A stretch of 64,000 nucleotides of DNA. Source: Collinsella sp. TF06-26 (GTDB lineage Bacteria; Actinomycetota; Coriobacteriia; Coriobacteriales; Coriobacteriaceae). The stretch covers positions 132,574 through 196,573 of the forward strand of contig NZ_NKXR01000001.1 of the NCBI RefSeq assembly GCF_002232035.1. The letters run 5' to 3'. A program made the translations under genes and the position numbers. Positions 1 through 7,246 of the stretch are shown here, one piece after another. How positions within the stretch are numbered: the stretch's first letter is position 1; each line of letters begins with the position of its first letter. The notes beneath the pieces are model-generated. The model did not search any database. It was not told the DNA's origin and saw only the letters and a program-made list of their open reading frames with translations.

Positions 1-326
1 AAGCCGGAACGCATGACAGTGTCGACGCCAAGCGGCTTGGCTGGGTCGATCTCACTCGCGATGGCGTCGGTCACGACGTCGGTGTCGGTGTGGTAGGCCA
101 CGCGGGCATTGTCGTACTCGGGCAGCTGATGCAGGGCGTTGACTAAGATCACGGACTCGTCATCGCGCGCGAGCAGCACGCCGCAAAAACGCTCGAACAT
201 ATCGGCATAAAAGCCGGTCAGATAGTAGATCGACCACGGGTCATTCACAAGCAGCTGCGCGCCGGGGTGCTGAGCCTCGAGCGCATCGAGCACGCGCGCC
301 ACACGCTGGTCATCGACATGTGCCAT
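1..326 (-). CDS. Xaa-Pro peptidase, M24 family (N-terminal part, runs off the window)
   Basis: The reverse strand encodes 108 codons from ATG at 326, preceded by an AGGATG-type ribosome site, and stays open to the window edge. The visible part (MAHVDDQRVARVLDALEAQ..., then a segment with NDPWSIYYLTGF and MFERFCGVLLARDD) has the look of the creatinase N-terminal domain. In M24 Xaa-Pro aminopeptidases and prolidases this domain precedes the metal-binding pita-bread domain. The catalytic part lies outside, so metal ligands cannot be checked. The family removes or cleaves next to proline in the cytoplasm. It stands alone here: the gene upstream of it on the same strand is more than 460 bases away behind a palindromic element. 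Confidence 0.75.
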   Translation of the reverse strand, partial: MAHVDDQRVARVLDALEAQHPGAQLLVNDPWSIYYLTGFYADMFERFCGVLLARDDESVILVNALHQLPEYDNARVAYHTDTDVVTDAIASEIDPAKPLGVDTVMRSG

Positions 327-375
327 GAAACATCCTTTCGCTAGGGTGTCACCATGGTATCCCCAACGCCAGGGT

Positions 376-791
376 AGTCAATTTGGGACGGGGCTATTTT
401 AGCTGTGTCAAACATGCGGAATGATAGGTAAAAGTAGTCATAAGAGGGTCGTCCCGAATTAGCTGCTTTCAAAACTATGGCGGATTACGGGGCTGGACCT
501 GTATTACTTGACCATTGGAAAAATTGCGAAATTAAAACCGCAGGTAGACGGCTTATCAAAAATCGAAAAATGCCGGTATGGATGGGGGTCTCCGAATCAG
601 CCCCGTAATCCGGCATAGTTTTGAAATGGCACTAAAGTAGGCACAATCTAAATATCGATCCCAAGGCAAGTTGCGGTGGAATAGTTCCTGGATGCCGGGG
701 TTTTGGCGGAAATCAGGAACTATTTCACCGCAATTGAGGAGGGGCGGGGTGGATGGCGGGGTAGCTAAAAGAGCCCCGTCCCAAATTAACT
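376..791. repeat. Nested inverted-repeat element filling an intergenic region
   Basis: The 467 bases between the peptidase and the DUF1667 gene hold three pairs of long inverted repeats and no convincing gene. Outer arms: 376-404 with 763-791 (29 nt, 2 mismatches). Middle arms: 470-495 with 598-623 (26 nt, 1 mismatch; core CAAAACTATG...GGATTACGGGGCTG). Inner arms: 671-690 with 714-733 (20 nt, 1 position that would be G-U in RNA). A further degenerate copy of the outer arm lies at about 441-466. Stems this long with few mismatches suggest a recently active palindromic mobile or REP-like element, or a structured RNA. No terminal transposase is present. Confidence 0.75.
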
Positions 792-793
792 GC

Positions 794-1192
794 TTAGGCA
801 GGGTCGATGTCCATGCTGGCGATGAGGTCGGTACCGGTGTCTAGGAGGTTGGGGAGGACTACATCGCTCATGCGGATGGGGGCTTTGACCTCTAGGCCGC
901 GGATGAGGTCCATCGCCTGGGCGTGGAGTTCGAGCGGGATGGTTTCGGCCGTGCGCACGGGCAGCAGCGCCTCGTCGCCGCCGGATACGGCCACGGTCGT
1001 GGTAAGCACGCGCATGGGACAGGTGAGCTCCTGATGTGCAAACTTATCACCGCGCGGGCAGCTGTTGCCGGTTACGGAGCGTACCTCTACCACGGCGCCG
1101 TCTGCGCTGCGCTCGACCTCCACGGTCAGGAGGCACTCGGATGGGCAAGTGGTGCAGTTGAACTGCAGCGTCTCGATTGCATTCGTGCTCAT
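794..1192 (-). CDS. DUF1667 small cysteine-rich protein of the GlpA-like operon
   Basis: A 132-residue protein. It has Cys13, Cys16 and Cys20 (CTTCPSEC) near the N-terminus, then Cys45 (NSCPRGDKF) and Cys58 (LTCPMRV), the pattern of DUF1667. This family is found next to glycerol-3-phosphate dehydrogenase-like flavoproteins; the cysteines suggest a metal or iron-sulfur site, but the biochemical role is not established. It is the last gene of a three-gene minus-strand operon, 3 bases after the stop of the FAD oxidoreductase. I infer an electron-transfer or assembly role for the two flavoproteins upstream. Confidence 0.85.
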   Translation of the reverse strand: MSTNAIETLQFNCTTCPSECLLTVEVERSADGAVVEVRSVTGNSCPRGDKFAHQELTCPMRVLTTTVAVSGGDEALLPVRTAETIPLELHAQAMDLIRGLEVKAPIRMSDVVLPNLLDTGTDLIASMDIDPA

Positions 1193-1195
1193 AGT

Positions 1196-2548
1196 CTATG
1201 CCTCCTCGACGGGATCGACGGATAGGACAATCTCGCTGGCACCCAGGTCGAGCGCTTGTTTGATGACCTTTGCCGGCAGCGGGAAGCTTTCCATAACGCT
1301 CGGCATAAACGCGCGGACCTTGCCTGCAAGCAGTTCCTCGTCGCCTGCCAGAATACGCACGCGGGCGGCGTCGACCGGTCGGCGCACGCGGAAGTTCAGC
1401 TTGGTGAGCGCCGCAGCCGTAATGCGTCCCGGCAGTGCGTATCCCGCAATGCCAGCAGGGGAGACGGTGAGCTCGCAGTCCGGAACGGCGCCCGCGCCGG
1501 TTCCCAGCGCGTACGCCGCCGCAGCTGCGCCAGCTCTCTCGGACTCACACGTTACGTTGTCGGCCAGGTCGTGCACGTGCAGCACGTTGCCGCAGGCAAA
1601 GATGCCCGGCACGCCCGTCTGCAAGCTCTGGTCCACCACGGCGCCGCGCGTACGTGGGTCCAGCTCCACGCCTGCGGCAACCGAAAGCTCGTTCTCGGGA
1701 ATCAGCCCCACCGAAAGCAGCAGTGTGTCGCACGGAACGATGCGCTCGGTCCCGGGAATGGGTGCAAGATGCTCGTCGACTTGGCTCACCTCGACAGCCT
1801 CCACGCGATCGTGTCCAATCACGCGCGTGACCGTGGTCGACAGATGCAGCGGAATGCCAAAGTCGTCCAGGCAGTTCTTGACGTTGCGGCGCAGGCCGTT
1901 GGCGTACGGCATGAGCTCGTACACGCCCTCGACCGAAATCCCCTCGAGCGTGCAACGGCGCGCCATGATCAGCCCGATGTCACCCGAGCCCAAAATGACG
2001 GCGCGCGAGCCGGGTTTAAGGTTTTCGATATTGATGTATCGCTGCGCCAGGCCCGCCGTAAACACACCGGCGGGACGACTGCCGGGGATCTTGATCTCGC
2101 TGCGGGTGCGCTCACGGCAACCCATGGCAAGGACGACCGCGCGCCCGGTGAGCTGCAACATGCCGGCGGGGCTCATGAGCGTGACGGTATGGACCTCGGT
2201 GTCTTCTGCAGGCTCGCCTGAATCAATCCCAAGCACCATGCTGCCCAAGAACAGCGCAATGTCGGTTGCGTGCACCTGGTCGATAAAGCGCTGCGCGTAC
2301 TCGGGACCGGTGAGCTCCTGTTTAAAGTGCGACAGGCCAAAGCCGGGGTGGATGCACTGGCGGAGGATTCCGCCCAGGTGCTGTTCGCGCTCCACGATGG
2401 CCACGCGTGCTCCGGCCTTATGCGCGGCCAGCGCTGCAGCCATGCCGGCGGGGCCTCCTCCGATGACGACCACGTCGAAGGCCTGCGTTGCTACCGACGC
2501 TATGGTTCCGGCCTCTGCGCGTTTGTTGCGCATATCAAACGTCGCCAT
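1196..2548 (-). CDS. FAD/NAD(P)-dependent oxidoreductase (pyridine nucleotide-disulfide oxidoreductase fold)
   Basis: A 450-residue flavoprotein. A dinucleotide-binding glycine motif (VVIGGGPAGMAAALAA, about residues 27-42) opens the FAD domain; a second one (AVILGSGDIGLIMARR, about 185-200) marks the NAD(P) domain. A C-terminal FAD-contact segment (GIFACGNVLHVHDLAD) follows. No CxxC redox disulfide of thioredoxin-reductase type was seen, though Cys64 lies in GGILRQCIHPG. It sits between the GlpA-like gene (one base between its start and that stop) and DUF1667. This trio is a common arrangement in Firmicutes and Actinobacteria, where it is annotated as an anaerobic glycerol-3-phosphate dehydrogenase-like complex. 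The oxidised substrate cannot be read from sequence. Confidence 0.85.
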   Translation of the reverse strand: MATFDMRNKRAEAGTIASVATQAFDVVVIGGGPAGMAAALAAHKAGARVAIVEREQHLGGILRQCIHPGFGLSHFKQELTGPEYAQRFIDQVHATDIALFLGSMVLGIDSGEPAEDTEVHTVTLMSPAGMLQLTGRAVVLAMGCRERTRSEIKIPGSRPAGVFTAGLAQRYINIENLKPGSRAVILGSGDIGLIMARRCTLEGISVEGVYELMPYANGLRRNVKNCLDDFGIPLHLSTTVTRVIGHDRVEAVEVSQVDEHLAPIPGTERIVPCDTLLLSVGLIPENELSVAAGVELDPRTRGAVVDQSLQTGVPGIFACGNVLHVHDLADNVTCESERAGAAAAAYALGTGAGAVPDCELTVSPAGIAGYALPGRITAAALTKLNFRVRRPVDAARVRILAGDEELLAGKVRAFMPSVMESFPLPAKVIKQALDLGASEIVLSVDPVEEA

Positions 2549-2549
2549 T

Positions 2550-4013
2550 CTAGCGCACCCCCTTCAGTGGTCCCTCGACCAGCCAAGATCCAGCATCTTC
2601 CAACAGCACTTCGCTGGGGTCGCAGCCCAGCTCGCGGGCAAGGATCGCAACCACGCGGCTCTGGCAAAAGCCGCTCTGGCACCGACCCATGCCCGCACGG
2701 CAGCGCCGCTTGACGCCCTCGACCGAAACCGCACCCGGGCGGCGTCGAATCGCGGCCACGATCTCGGCCTCGGGCACTGTCTCGCAGCGGCAGACGATCT
2801 GCCCCCATGCAGGGTCGGACTCAATGAGCTCCTCCTTGCGTGCAAGCGGCGTACGGTCGAAGTCGTCCGGCGCGTGTCGAATCGGATCCCAATCGGCCCG
2901 TTCGCGCAAAGCAACGCCCGCCTCGCGCATCACGTGCTCCATGCGCTCGGCAATGGCCGGCGCGCTCGCCACGCCTGGCGACTGAATGCCCGCCGCCTGG
3001 AACAGGCCTGGCACCACGGCGGACTGCCCAATAAAGAAGTCGTTTGTTCCCTGAATGACCGGACGCCCGCCGGCAAACGCGCGCACCACGCGGCGCGTGT
3101 CCAGATCGGGCACCAGCTTGCGTGCTCCCGTCAGCAGCGCGTTCACATCGCTTGCGTAGGTCTGCGTGTCGCCCGGCTCGCGCACGGCAGCCGTCGCGGT
3201 GATCACGGTGTTGCCGTGGACCGTGCCCGTGACGATTACGCCCTTGGACACTGGCGTGGGCACGGGGTAGAGCGGCATGAGCGCGCGCGGCTCCTTGTCC
3301 AGCACCACGATGTTGCCCTGGCGCCAGACCATCTGGAACTCCTCGGCGCCCGCCATATGCGAGATGTCCGCTGCACCGTTGCCCGCGGCGTTGATCAGAT
3401 AGCGGCAGCGCACATCGCCGACAGGCGTCACCAGCGTAAAGCGCGCAGCCCCGTCGGTAGCCTCGCCGCCGGCAACCTCAATTGCTTCCACCGGAGCCGA
3501 CCGAATAAACGTCACGCCGTTGGCCACGGCGTTCTCCAGCGCAGCGATGGCGACCTCAAACGGATCCACAAAGCCAGTGGAGGGACACCACAGCGCGCAC
3601 GTCGCCTCGGCACTCGCGCGTGGTTCCAGCTCGCGGATGCGCTCGGGGCCGATAATCGACAGTTCGGGCACGCCGTTGGCCACGCCATTCTGGCGCAGCT
3701 TCTCCAGGTGTGCGCGGTCTTCGTCGTTAAACCCCAGCACCATCGAACCGGTGCGGCAAAACAAAAAGCCGAGCTCCTGGGCCCACGTGCCATATAGCTC
3801 GCAGCCGCGGGCGTTGACCTGCGCCTTTACGGTGCCCGGCGCCGGATCGTAGCCGGCGTGTACCAGGCCGCCGTTGGCCTTCGATGCGCCTAGGGCGACA
3901 TCGTTGGCCGCCTCGACCACGCAAATGGTCAGGTCATAGCGCGCGAGTTGCCGCGCAATGGCACACCCGGTGATGCCCGCGCCCACAACCGCGATATCAA
4001 ACGTTTCTGTCAC
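2550..4013 (-). CDS. GlpA-like FAD-dependent dehydrogenase with C-terminal [2Fe-2S] BFD-like domain
   Basis: A 487-residue protein starting at GTG 4013 behind a GGGAGG ribosome site. Residues about 7-22 (VVGAGITGCAIARQLA) are the FAD motif of the D-amino-acid-oxidase / glycerol-3-phosphate dehydrogenase fold. The last 80 residues carry Cys408, Cys410, Cys438, Cys445 and Cys450 (CRCETV ... GRCQSGFC), typical of a BFD-like [2Fe-2S] domain as in anaerobic GlpA. The likely role is oxidation of glycerol-3-phosphate or a similar 2-hydroxy acid, passing electrons to the partner flavoprotein. L-2-hydroxyglutarate oxidase-type enzymes share the N-terminal fold, so the substrate is open. First gene of the operon; a perfect palindrome lies 18 bases upstream of its start. 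Confidence 0.85.
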   Translation of the reverse strand: MTETFDIAVVGAGITGCAIARQLARYDLTICVVEAANDVALGASKANGGLVHAGYDPAPGTVKAQVNARGCELYGTWAQELGFLFCRTGSMVLGFNDEDRAHLEKLRQNGVANGVPELSIIGPERIRELEPRASAEATCALWCPSTGFVDPFEVAIAALENAVANGVTFIRSAPVEAIEVAGGEATDGAARFTLVTPVGDVRCRYLINAAGNGAADISHMAGAEEFQMVWRQGNIVVLDKEPRALMPLYPVPTPVSKGVIVTGTVHGNTVITATAAVREPGDTQTYASDVNALLTGARKLVPDLDTRRVVRAFAGGRPVIQGTNDFFIGQSAVVPGLFQAAGIQSPGVASAPAIAERMEHVMREAGVALRERADWDPIRHAPDDFDRTPLARKEELIESDPAWGQIVCRCETVPEAEIVAAIRRRPGAVSVEGVKRRCRAGMGRCQSGFCQSRVVAILARELGCDPSEVLLEDAGSWLVEGPLKGVR

Positions 4014-4030
4014 AGTGCCTCCCAGATGAG

Positions 4031-4045
4031 TTGACAGGCTGTCAA
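4031..4045. promoter_or_regulatory. Perfect palindrome in front of the GlpA-like operon, possible operator
   Basis: TTGACAG-G-CTGTCAA: two perfect 7-base arms around a single base, 18-32 bases upstream of the GTG start at 4013. It is too short and too close to the ribosome site to be a good terminator and has no T run. A repressor site controlling the minus-strand operon is the simplest reading, by inference only. Confidence 0.45.
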
Positions 4046-4182
4046 TAAGACTATCCTACGGCCTGCACATCCCCAGTGCGGCGGCAATGCGGCGAACAGC
4101 CCCGCAACACCCGCCAACGGCAGGCGAGGGGAGACTCGGCAACGTCGACAACCTCGTCTGCCAACAACTACGGCAACCGTTC

Positions 4183-4399
4183 GTCTCAATCTGTAACAGT
4201 TAGCAGAGGATTTGGGTTGTAGATGTTACAGATCAAGACAAACCTTCCGACGGATTTTGAATGTCTCGATCTGTAACAGTAAGAGGGGTTTTGGGGCTCA
4301 AGATGTTACAGATCGAGATTGAAGTCGGGGAGGGACCCCTGTGTCTCGATCTGTAACACCTAGACCCTTATTTGCCGAGTAACTGTTACAGATTGAGAT
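4183..4399. repeat. Array of six alternating 16-mers, exact 80-bp period
   Basis: Three copies of a 57-nt palindromic unit start at 4183, 4263 and 4343. Each has a left arm close to GTCTCGATCTGTAACA and a right arm close to TGTTACAGATCGAGAT (4224, 4304, 4384). Loops are always 25 nt and gaps between units always 23 nt, so the same 16-mer recurs in alternating orientation every 39-41 bases. Arms match at 14-16 of 16 positions, while loops and gaps have diverged. It fills most of the space between two divergent genes. No cas genes are near and the units are too few for a CRISPR array. It may be a tandem palindromic repeat family, a multi-site operator or a folded RNA. Confidence 0.85.
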
Positions 4400-4500
4400 G
4401 TTTGTGTCCACGGTGGCCGCCGGGCCCCACCAGGGTCCCGCTCGAACGACCCCCGTGTTACACTAAACCGGACTATAAATAATCCGAAAGGTACACCTCA

Positions 4501-4932
4501 ATGTCCAAATACATCAACGAGCTCATGTCGCCGCAGCTTATGGGCGTCATCTATGCCTTCGTGGGCTTTATCATCGCCCTGTACGTGCTGTCGGTCGTCT
4601 ATGTGTTCATCGACGCTCGCCGCCGCGGCGCCAGCGCCTACGTGGCATGGGGCATCATCGCCCTCATCCCGTTTGTGGGCCTCATCGCCTACCTGGTCCT
4701 GCGTCCGCACTCCTACGCGGCCGACCGCGAGGAGCAGGAGCTTGACATGGCCCTGCGCGAGCGCCAGCTTGCCCAGTACGGCACCTGCCCGCAGTGCGGC
4801 GCGCCCATCGAGAAGGACTTTGTGGTCTGCCCGGTGTGCGACACCCAGGTTCGTAACGTCTGCCCCAGCTGCCATCGCCCGCTCGATGCGCACTGGAAGG
4901 TCTGCCCCTACTGCCGAACTCGCATCCAGTAA
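4501..4932 (+). CDS. Membrane-anchored double zinc-ribbon protein
   Basis: A 143-residue protein. Two predicted membrane helices (about 13-35 and 47-67) are joined by a short positively charged turn (DARRRGAS). A cytoplasmic charged stretch follows, then two CxxC...CxxC zinc ribbons (CPQCGAPIEKDFVVCPVC and CPSCHRPLDAHWKVCPYC). The protein ends right after the second ribbon. Double zinc ribbons of this kind mediate protein or nucleic-acid contacts; the specific role is unknown. A TATAAA box lies 22 bases before the start and an AAAGG site 11 bases before it. It stands as a single gene ahead of thrS. Confidence 0.8.
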   Translation: MSKYINELMSPQLMGVIYAFVGFIIALYVLSVVYVFIDARRRGASAYVAWGIIALIPFVGLIAYLVLRPHSYAADREEQELDMALRERQLAQYGTCPQCGAPIEKDFVVCPVCDTQVRNVCPSCHRPLDAHWKVCPYCRTRIQ

Positions 4933-5028
4933 CGCATCCATCGCCGGGCCGGACGCAAGCCACGGGCACGCCGCAAGCCACGCGCGCCCCACACCCCACC
5001 CCACACGATGAAGCATGCGTAGAAAATC

Positions 5029-5057
5029 GCCCGCCGTGCCATTAAGGTGCGGCGGGC
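5029..5057 (+). terminator. GC-rich hairpin after the zinc-ribbon gene
   Basis: GCCCGCCG and CGGCGGGC form a perfect 8-bp stem around a 13-base loop, about 100 bases downstream of the zinc-ribbon stop. Only a weak T-rich tail (GCTTGTAT) follows, and the thrS promoter starts inside it. It is probably a terminator that insulates thrS. Confidence 0.5.
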
Positions 5058-5059
5058 GC

Positions 5060-5087
5060 TTGTATACCAAGGCAACCTGCCTATAAT
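5060..5087 (+). promoter_or_regulatory. Promoter of thrS
   Basis: TTGTAT at 5060-5065 and a perfect TATAAT at 5082-5087 are separated by 16 bases. This leaves a leader of about 60 bases before the thrS ATG at 5157. No T-box-like specifier or antiterminator could be recognised in so short a leader. Confidence 0.6.
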
Positions 5088-5156
5088 GATGCAAGTTAAA
5101 ACGCCGAGCGCATCGCACGCACTTGCATCAGGCATCCGAGAGGAGAAAACATACCC

Positions 5157-6920
5157 ATGAAGGCACTCTACAATGACGGTTCGGTGGCCGAGCTCCCGCA
5201 GGACGAGGTCACGCACGTCATCCGCCACTCTGCCGCGCACATCATGGCGCAGGCCATCAAGCGTCTGTACCCCCAGGCCGACTTTGCCTACGGTCCCGCG
5301 ACCGACAACGGCTTCTACTACGACGTCGACCTGCCCGAGGGCGTCAAGATCAGCGAGGACGACTTCCCCGCGATCGAGGCCGAGATGAAGAAGATCGTCA
5401 AGGAGAACCTCAAGTTTTCCGTGTACGAGAAGCCCCGCGCCGAGGCCATCGCCCTTATGGAGGAGCGCGGCGAGAAGTACAAGGTCGAGCACATCGGCGA
5501 CCTGGACGACGACGCCCGTATCACCTTCTACCAGCAGGGCGACTACATCGACATGTGCGTCGGCCCCCACATCTGCTACACCAAGGCGCTGAAGGCCTTT
5601 AAGCTCACTGGCGTCTCGGGCGCTTACTGGAAGGGCGACAAGGACAACAAGATGCTCACCCGCATCAACGGCGTCGCCTTTGCCACCAAGGAAGAGCTCG
5701 ACGAGCACATGCACATGCTGGAGGAGGCCAAGAAGCGCGACCACCGCAAGATCGGCCGCGAGATGGACCTCTTTATGATGCGCGACGAGGCCCCCGGCTT
5801 CCCGTTCTTCCTGCCTAATGGCATGATTCTTAAGAACACGCTGCTGGACTACTGGCGCGAGATCCACCACAAGGCCGGTTACGTGGAGATCTCCACGCCG
5901 CTTATCATGAACAAGCAGCTGTGGAAGACCTCGGGCCACTGGGACCACTACAAGGACAACATGTACTCCACCGTCATCGACGACGAAGAGTACTGCATTA
6001 AGCCCATGAACTGCCCGGGCGGCGTGCTGGTGTACGCCTCCAAGCCGCACTCCTACCGCGAGCTGCCCATCCGCGCCGGCGAGATTGGCCTGGTGCACCG
6101 CCACGAGCTGCGCGGCGCCCTGCACGGCCTGTTCCGCGTGCGCTGCTTTAACCAGGACGACGCCCACCTGTTTGTGCGTCCCGACCAGCTGACCGACGAG
6201 ATCGTGGGCGTGGTCAACCTCATCGACTCCGTGTACCAGAAGTTTGGCTTTAAGTACCACGTTGAGCTTTCCACCCGCCCCGAGGACTCCATGGGTTCGG
6301 ACGAGGATTGGGCTCGCGCCGAGGAGGGCCTGCGCACCGCTCTGGAGAAGCTGGGCATGGACTACGAGGTCAACGAGGGCGACGGCGCCTTCTACGGCCC
6401 CAAGATCGACTTCCACCTGGAGGACTCGCTCGGTCGTACCTGGCAGTGCGGCACCGTCCAGCTCGACTTCCAGATGCCGCTCAACTTTGACCTGGAGTAC
6501 GTGGACGCCGACGGCACCAAGAAGCGCCCCATTATGCTGCACCGCGTGTGCTTTGGCTCCATCGAGCGCTTCATCGGCATTCTGATTGAGCACTTTGCGG
6601 GCAAGTTCCCCACCTGGCTGGCTCCCGTTCAGGTCAAGGCACTTCCGGTTTCCGAGAAGAGCCGTGACTACGCCCACGAGGTGTGCGCCAAGCTGGAGGA
6701 GGCCGGCATCCGCGTGGTCTGCGACGACCGCGACGAGAAGATCGGCTACAAGATCCGCGAGGCCCGCAGCATCGACCGCGTGCCCTACATGCTCATCCTG
6801 GGCGAGAAGGAGGTCGAGGCCGGCAACATCTCCGTCCGCGATCGTTCCAACGAGACCGTTCAGATGAGCGTTGACGAGTTTGTGGCCAAGGTACTCGAGG
6901 AGATCAAGACCCGCGCCTAA
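5157..6920 (+). CDS. thrS: Threonyl-tRNA synthetase lacking the N-terminal TGS domain
   Basis: A 587-residue class II synthetase that charges tRNA-Thr. It starts almost directly with the editing domain: HSAAH at residues 24-28 and the Cys motif in DMCVGPHI. The catalytic domain follows (MNCPGG, RxGEIGLVHRHE with motif 2, and FGSIERFIG motif 3), then the anticodon-binding domain (KIGYKIREARSIDRVPYMLILG). Usual ThrRS is about 640 residues with a TGS/ubiquitin-like domain of about 60 residues first. That domain is absent, and the start chosen has a strong GAGGAG site at a normal distance, so this is not a start error. TGS-less forms occur in other bacteria. Confidence 0.97.
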   Translation: MKALYNDGSVAELPQDEVTHVIRHSAAHIMAQAIKRLYPQADFAYGPATDNGFYYDVDLPEGVKISEDDFPAIEAEMKKIVKENLKFSVYEKPRAEAIALMEERGEKYKVEHIGDLDDDARITFYQQGDYIDMCVGPHICYTKALKAFKLTGVSGAYWKGDKDNKMLTRINGVAFATKEELDEHMHMLEEAKKRDHRKIGREMDLFMMRDEAPGFPFFLPNGMILKNTLLDYWREIHHKAGYVEISTPLIMNKQLWKTSGHWDHYKDNMYSTVIDDEEYCIKPMNCPGGVLVYASKPHSYRELPIRAGEIGLVHRHELRGALHGLFRVRCFNQDDAHLFVRPDQLTDEIVGVVNLIDSVYQKFGFKYHVELSTRPEDSMGSDEDWARAEEGLRTALEKLGMDYEVNEGDGAFYGPKIDFHLEDSLGRTWQCGTVQLDFQMPLNFDLEYVDADGTKKRPIMLHRVCFGSIERFIGILIEHFAGKFPTWLAPVQVKALPVSEKSRDYAHEVCAKLEEAGIRVVCDDRDEKIGYKIREARSIDRVPYMLILGEKEVEAGNISVRDRSNETVQMSVDEFVAKVLEEIKTRA

Positions 6921-6991
6921 GGCAAACTTCACAACAATTAACAAAGGCGACTGTCCACAAAGGGCGGCCGCCTTTTTCATGCCGAAATAAG

Positions 6992-7020
6992 AAAAGCCGC
7001 TGGTTGAGCGGCCTTTTTTT
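6992..7020 (+). terminator. Intrinsic terminator after thrS
   Basis: GCCGCT (6996-7001) pairs with AGCGGC (7007-7012), flanked by AAAA before and a run of seven T after. A second, weaker hairpin (AAAGGCG ... CGCCTTTTT, about 6944-6977) lies just before it, so thrS ends with a double terminator. Confidence 0.85.
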
Positions 7021-7033
7021 GTTGCACAAAAAG

Positions 7034-7155
7034 GTACAGGTTTTTGTATCTTTCGACAAACGACATTATACGAGCAATTAATCAGCGTTTGTCCAGATTA
7101 CGCAAAATGCACTGCCGGTAGATACATCTCCATACCCCTCTACAAAAACCTGTAC
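7034..7155. repeat. Inverted repeat pair flanking the leader of the polysaccharide operon
   Basis: GTACAGGTTTTTGTA at 7034-7048 and its perfect complement TACAAAAACCTGTAC at 7141-7155 are separated by 92 bases, in the 326-base gap between thrS and the antiterminator gene. The flanking bases are similar too (AAAAAG / CTTTTG). They could be a pair of regulator sites bridging a promoter, or the ends of a structured leader RNA. No other feature was seen in this gap. Confidence 0.6.
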
Positions 7156-7246
7156 TTTTGCGACTGCGCCTAGCTGCGAGCGAGAAGCCTGTTCTAAACG
7201 CCCCTGCATTTGCGTGAATCGCAAAGCAAAAAGAGGGGGCGAGAAC

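Noticed and set aside
1065-3797. 910-codon open frame on the plus strand across the flavoprotein genes
   Set aside because: It is the shadow of GC-rich minus-strand genes with clear FAD and iron-sulfur motifs; its own translation is low-complexity and rich in Arg, Ser and Ala.
4183-4399. Regular repeat array read as a CRISPR
   Set aside because: The repeated 16-mers alternate in orientation, spacers of equal rank resemble each other, there are only three units, and no cas genes are near.
5029-5157. T-box leader for thrS
   Set aside because: The leader after the TATAAT box is only about 60 bases, too short for specifier and antiterminator stems, and no conserved T-box sequence was seen.
4908-6980. 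690-codon open frame opposite thrS
   Set aside because: Antisense shadow of a recognised synthetase gene; composition is not protein-like.
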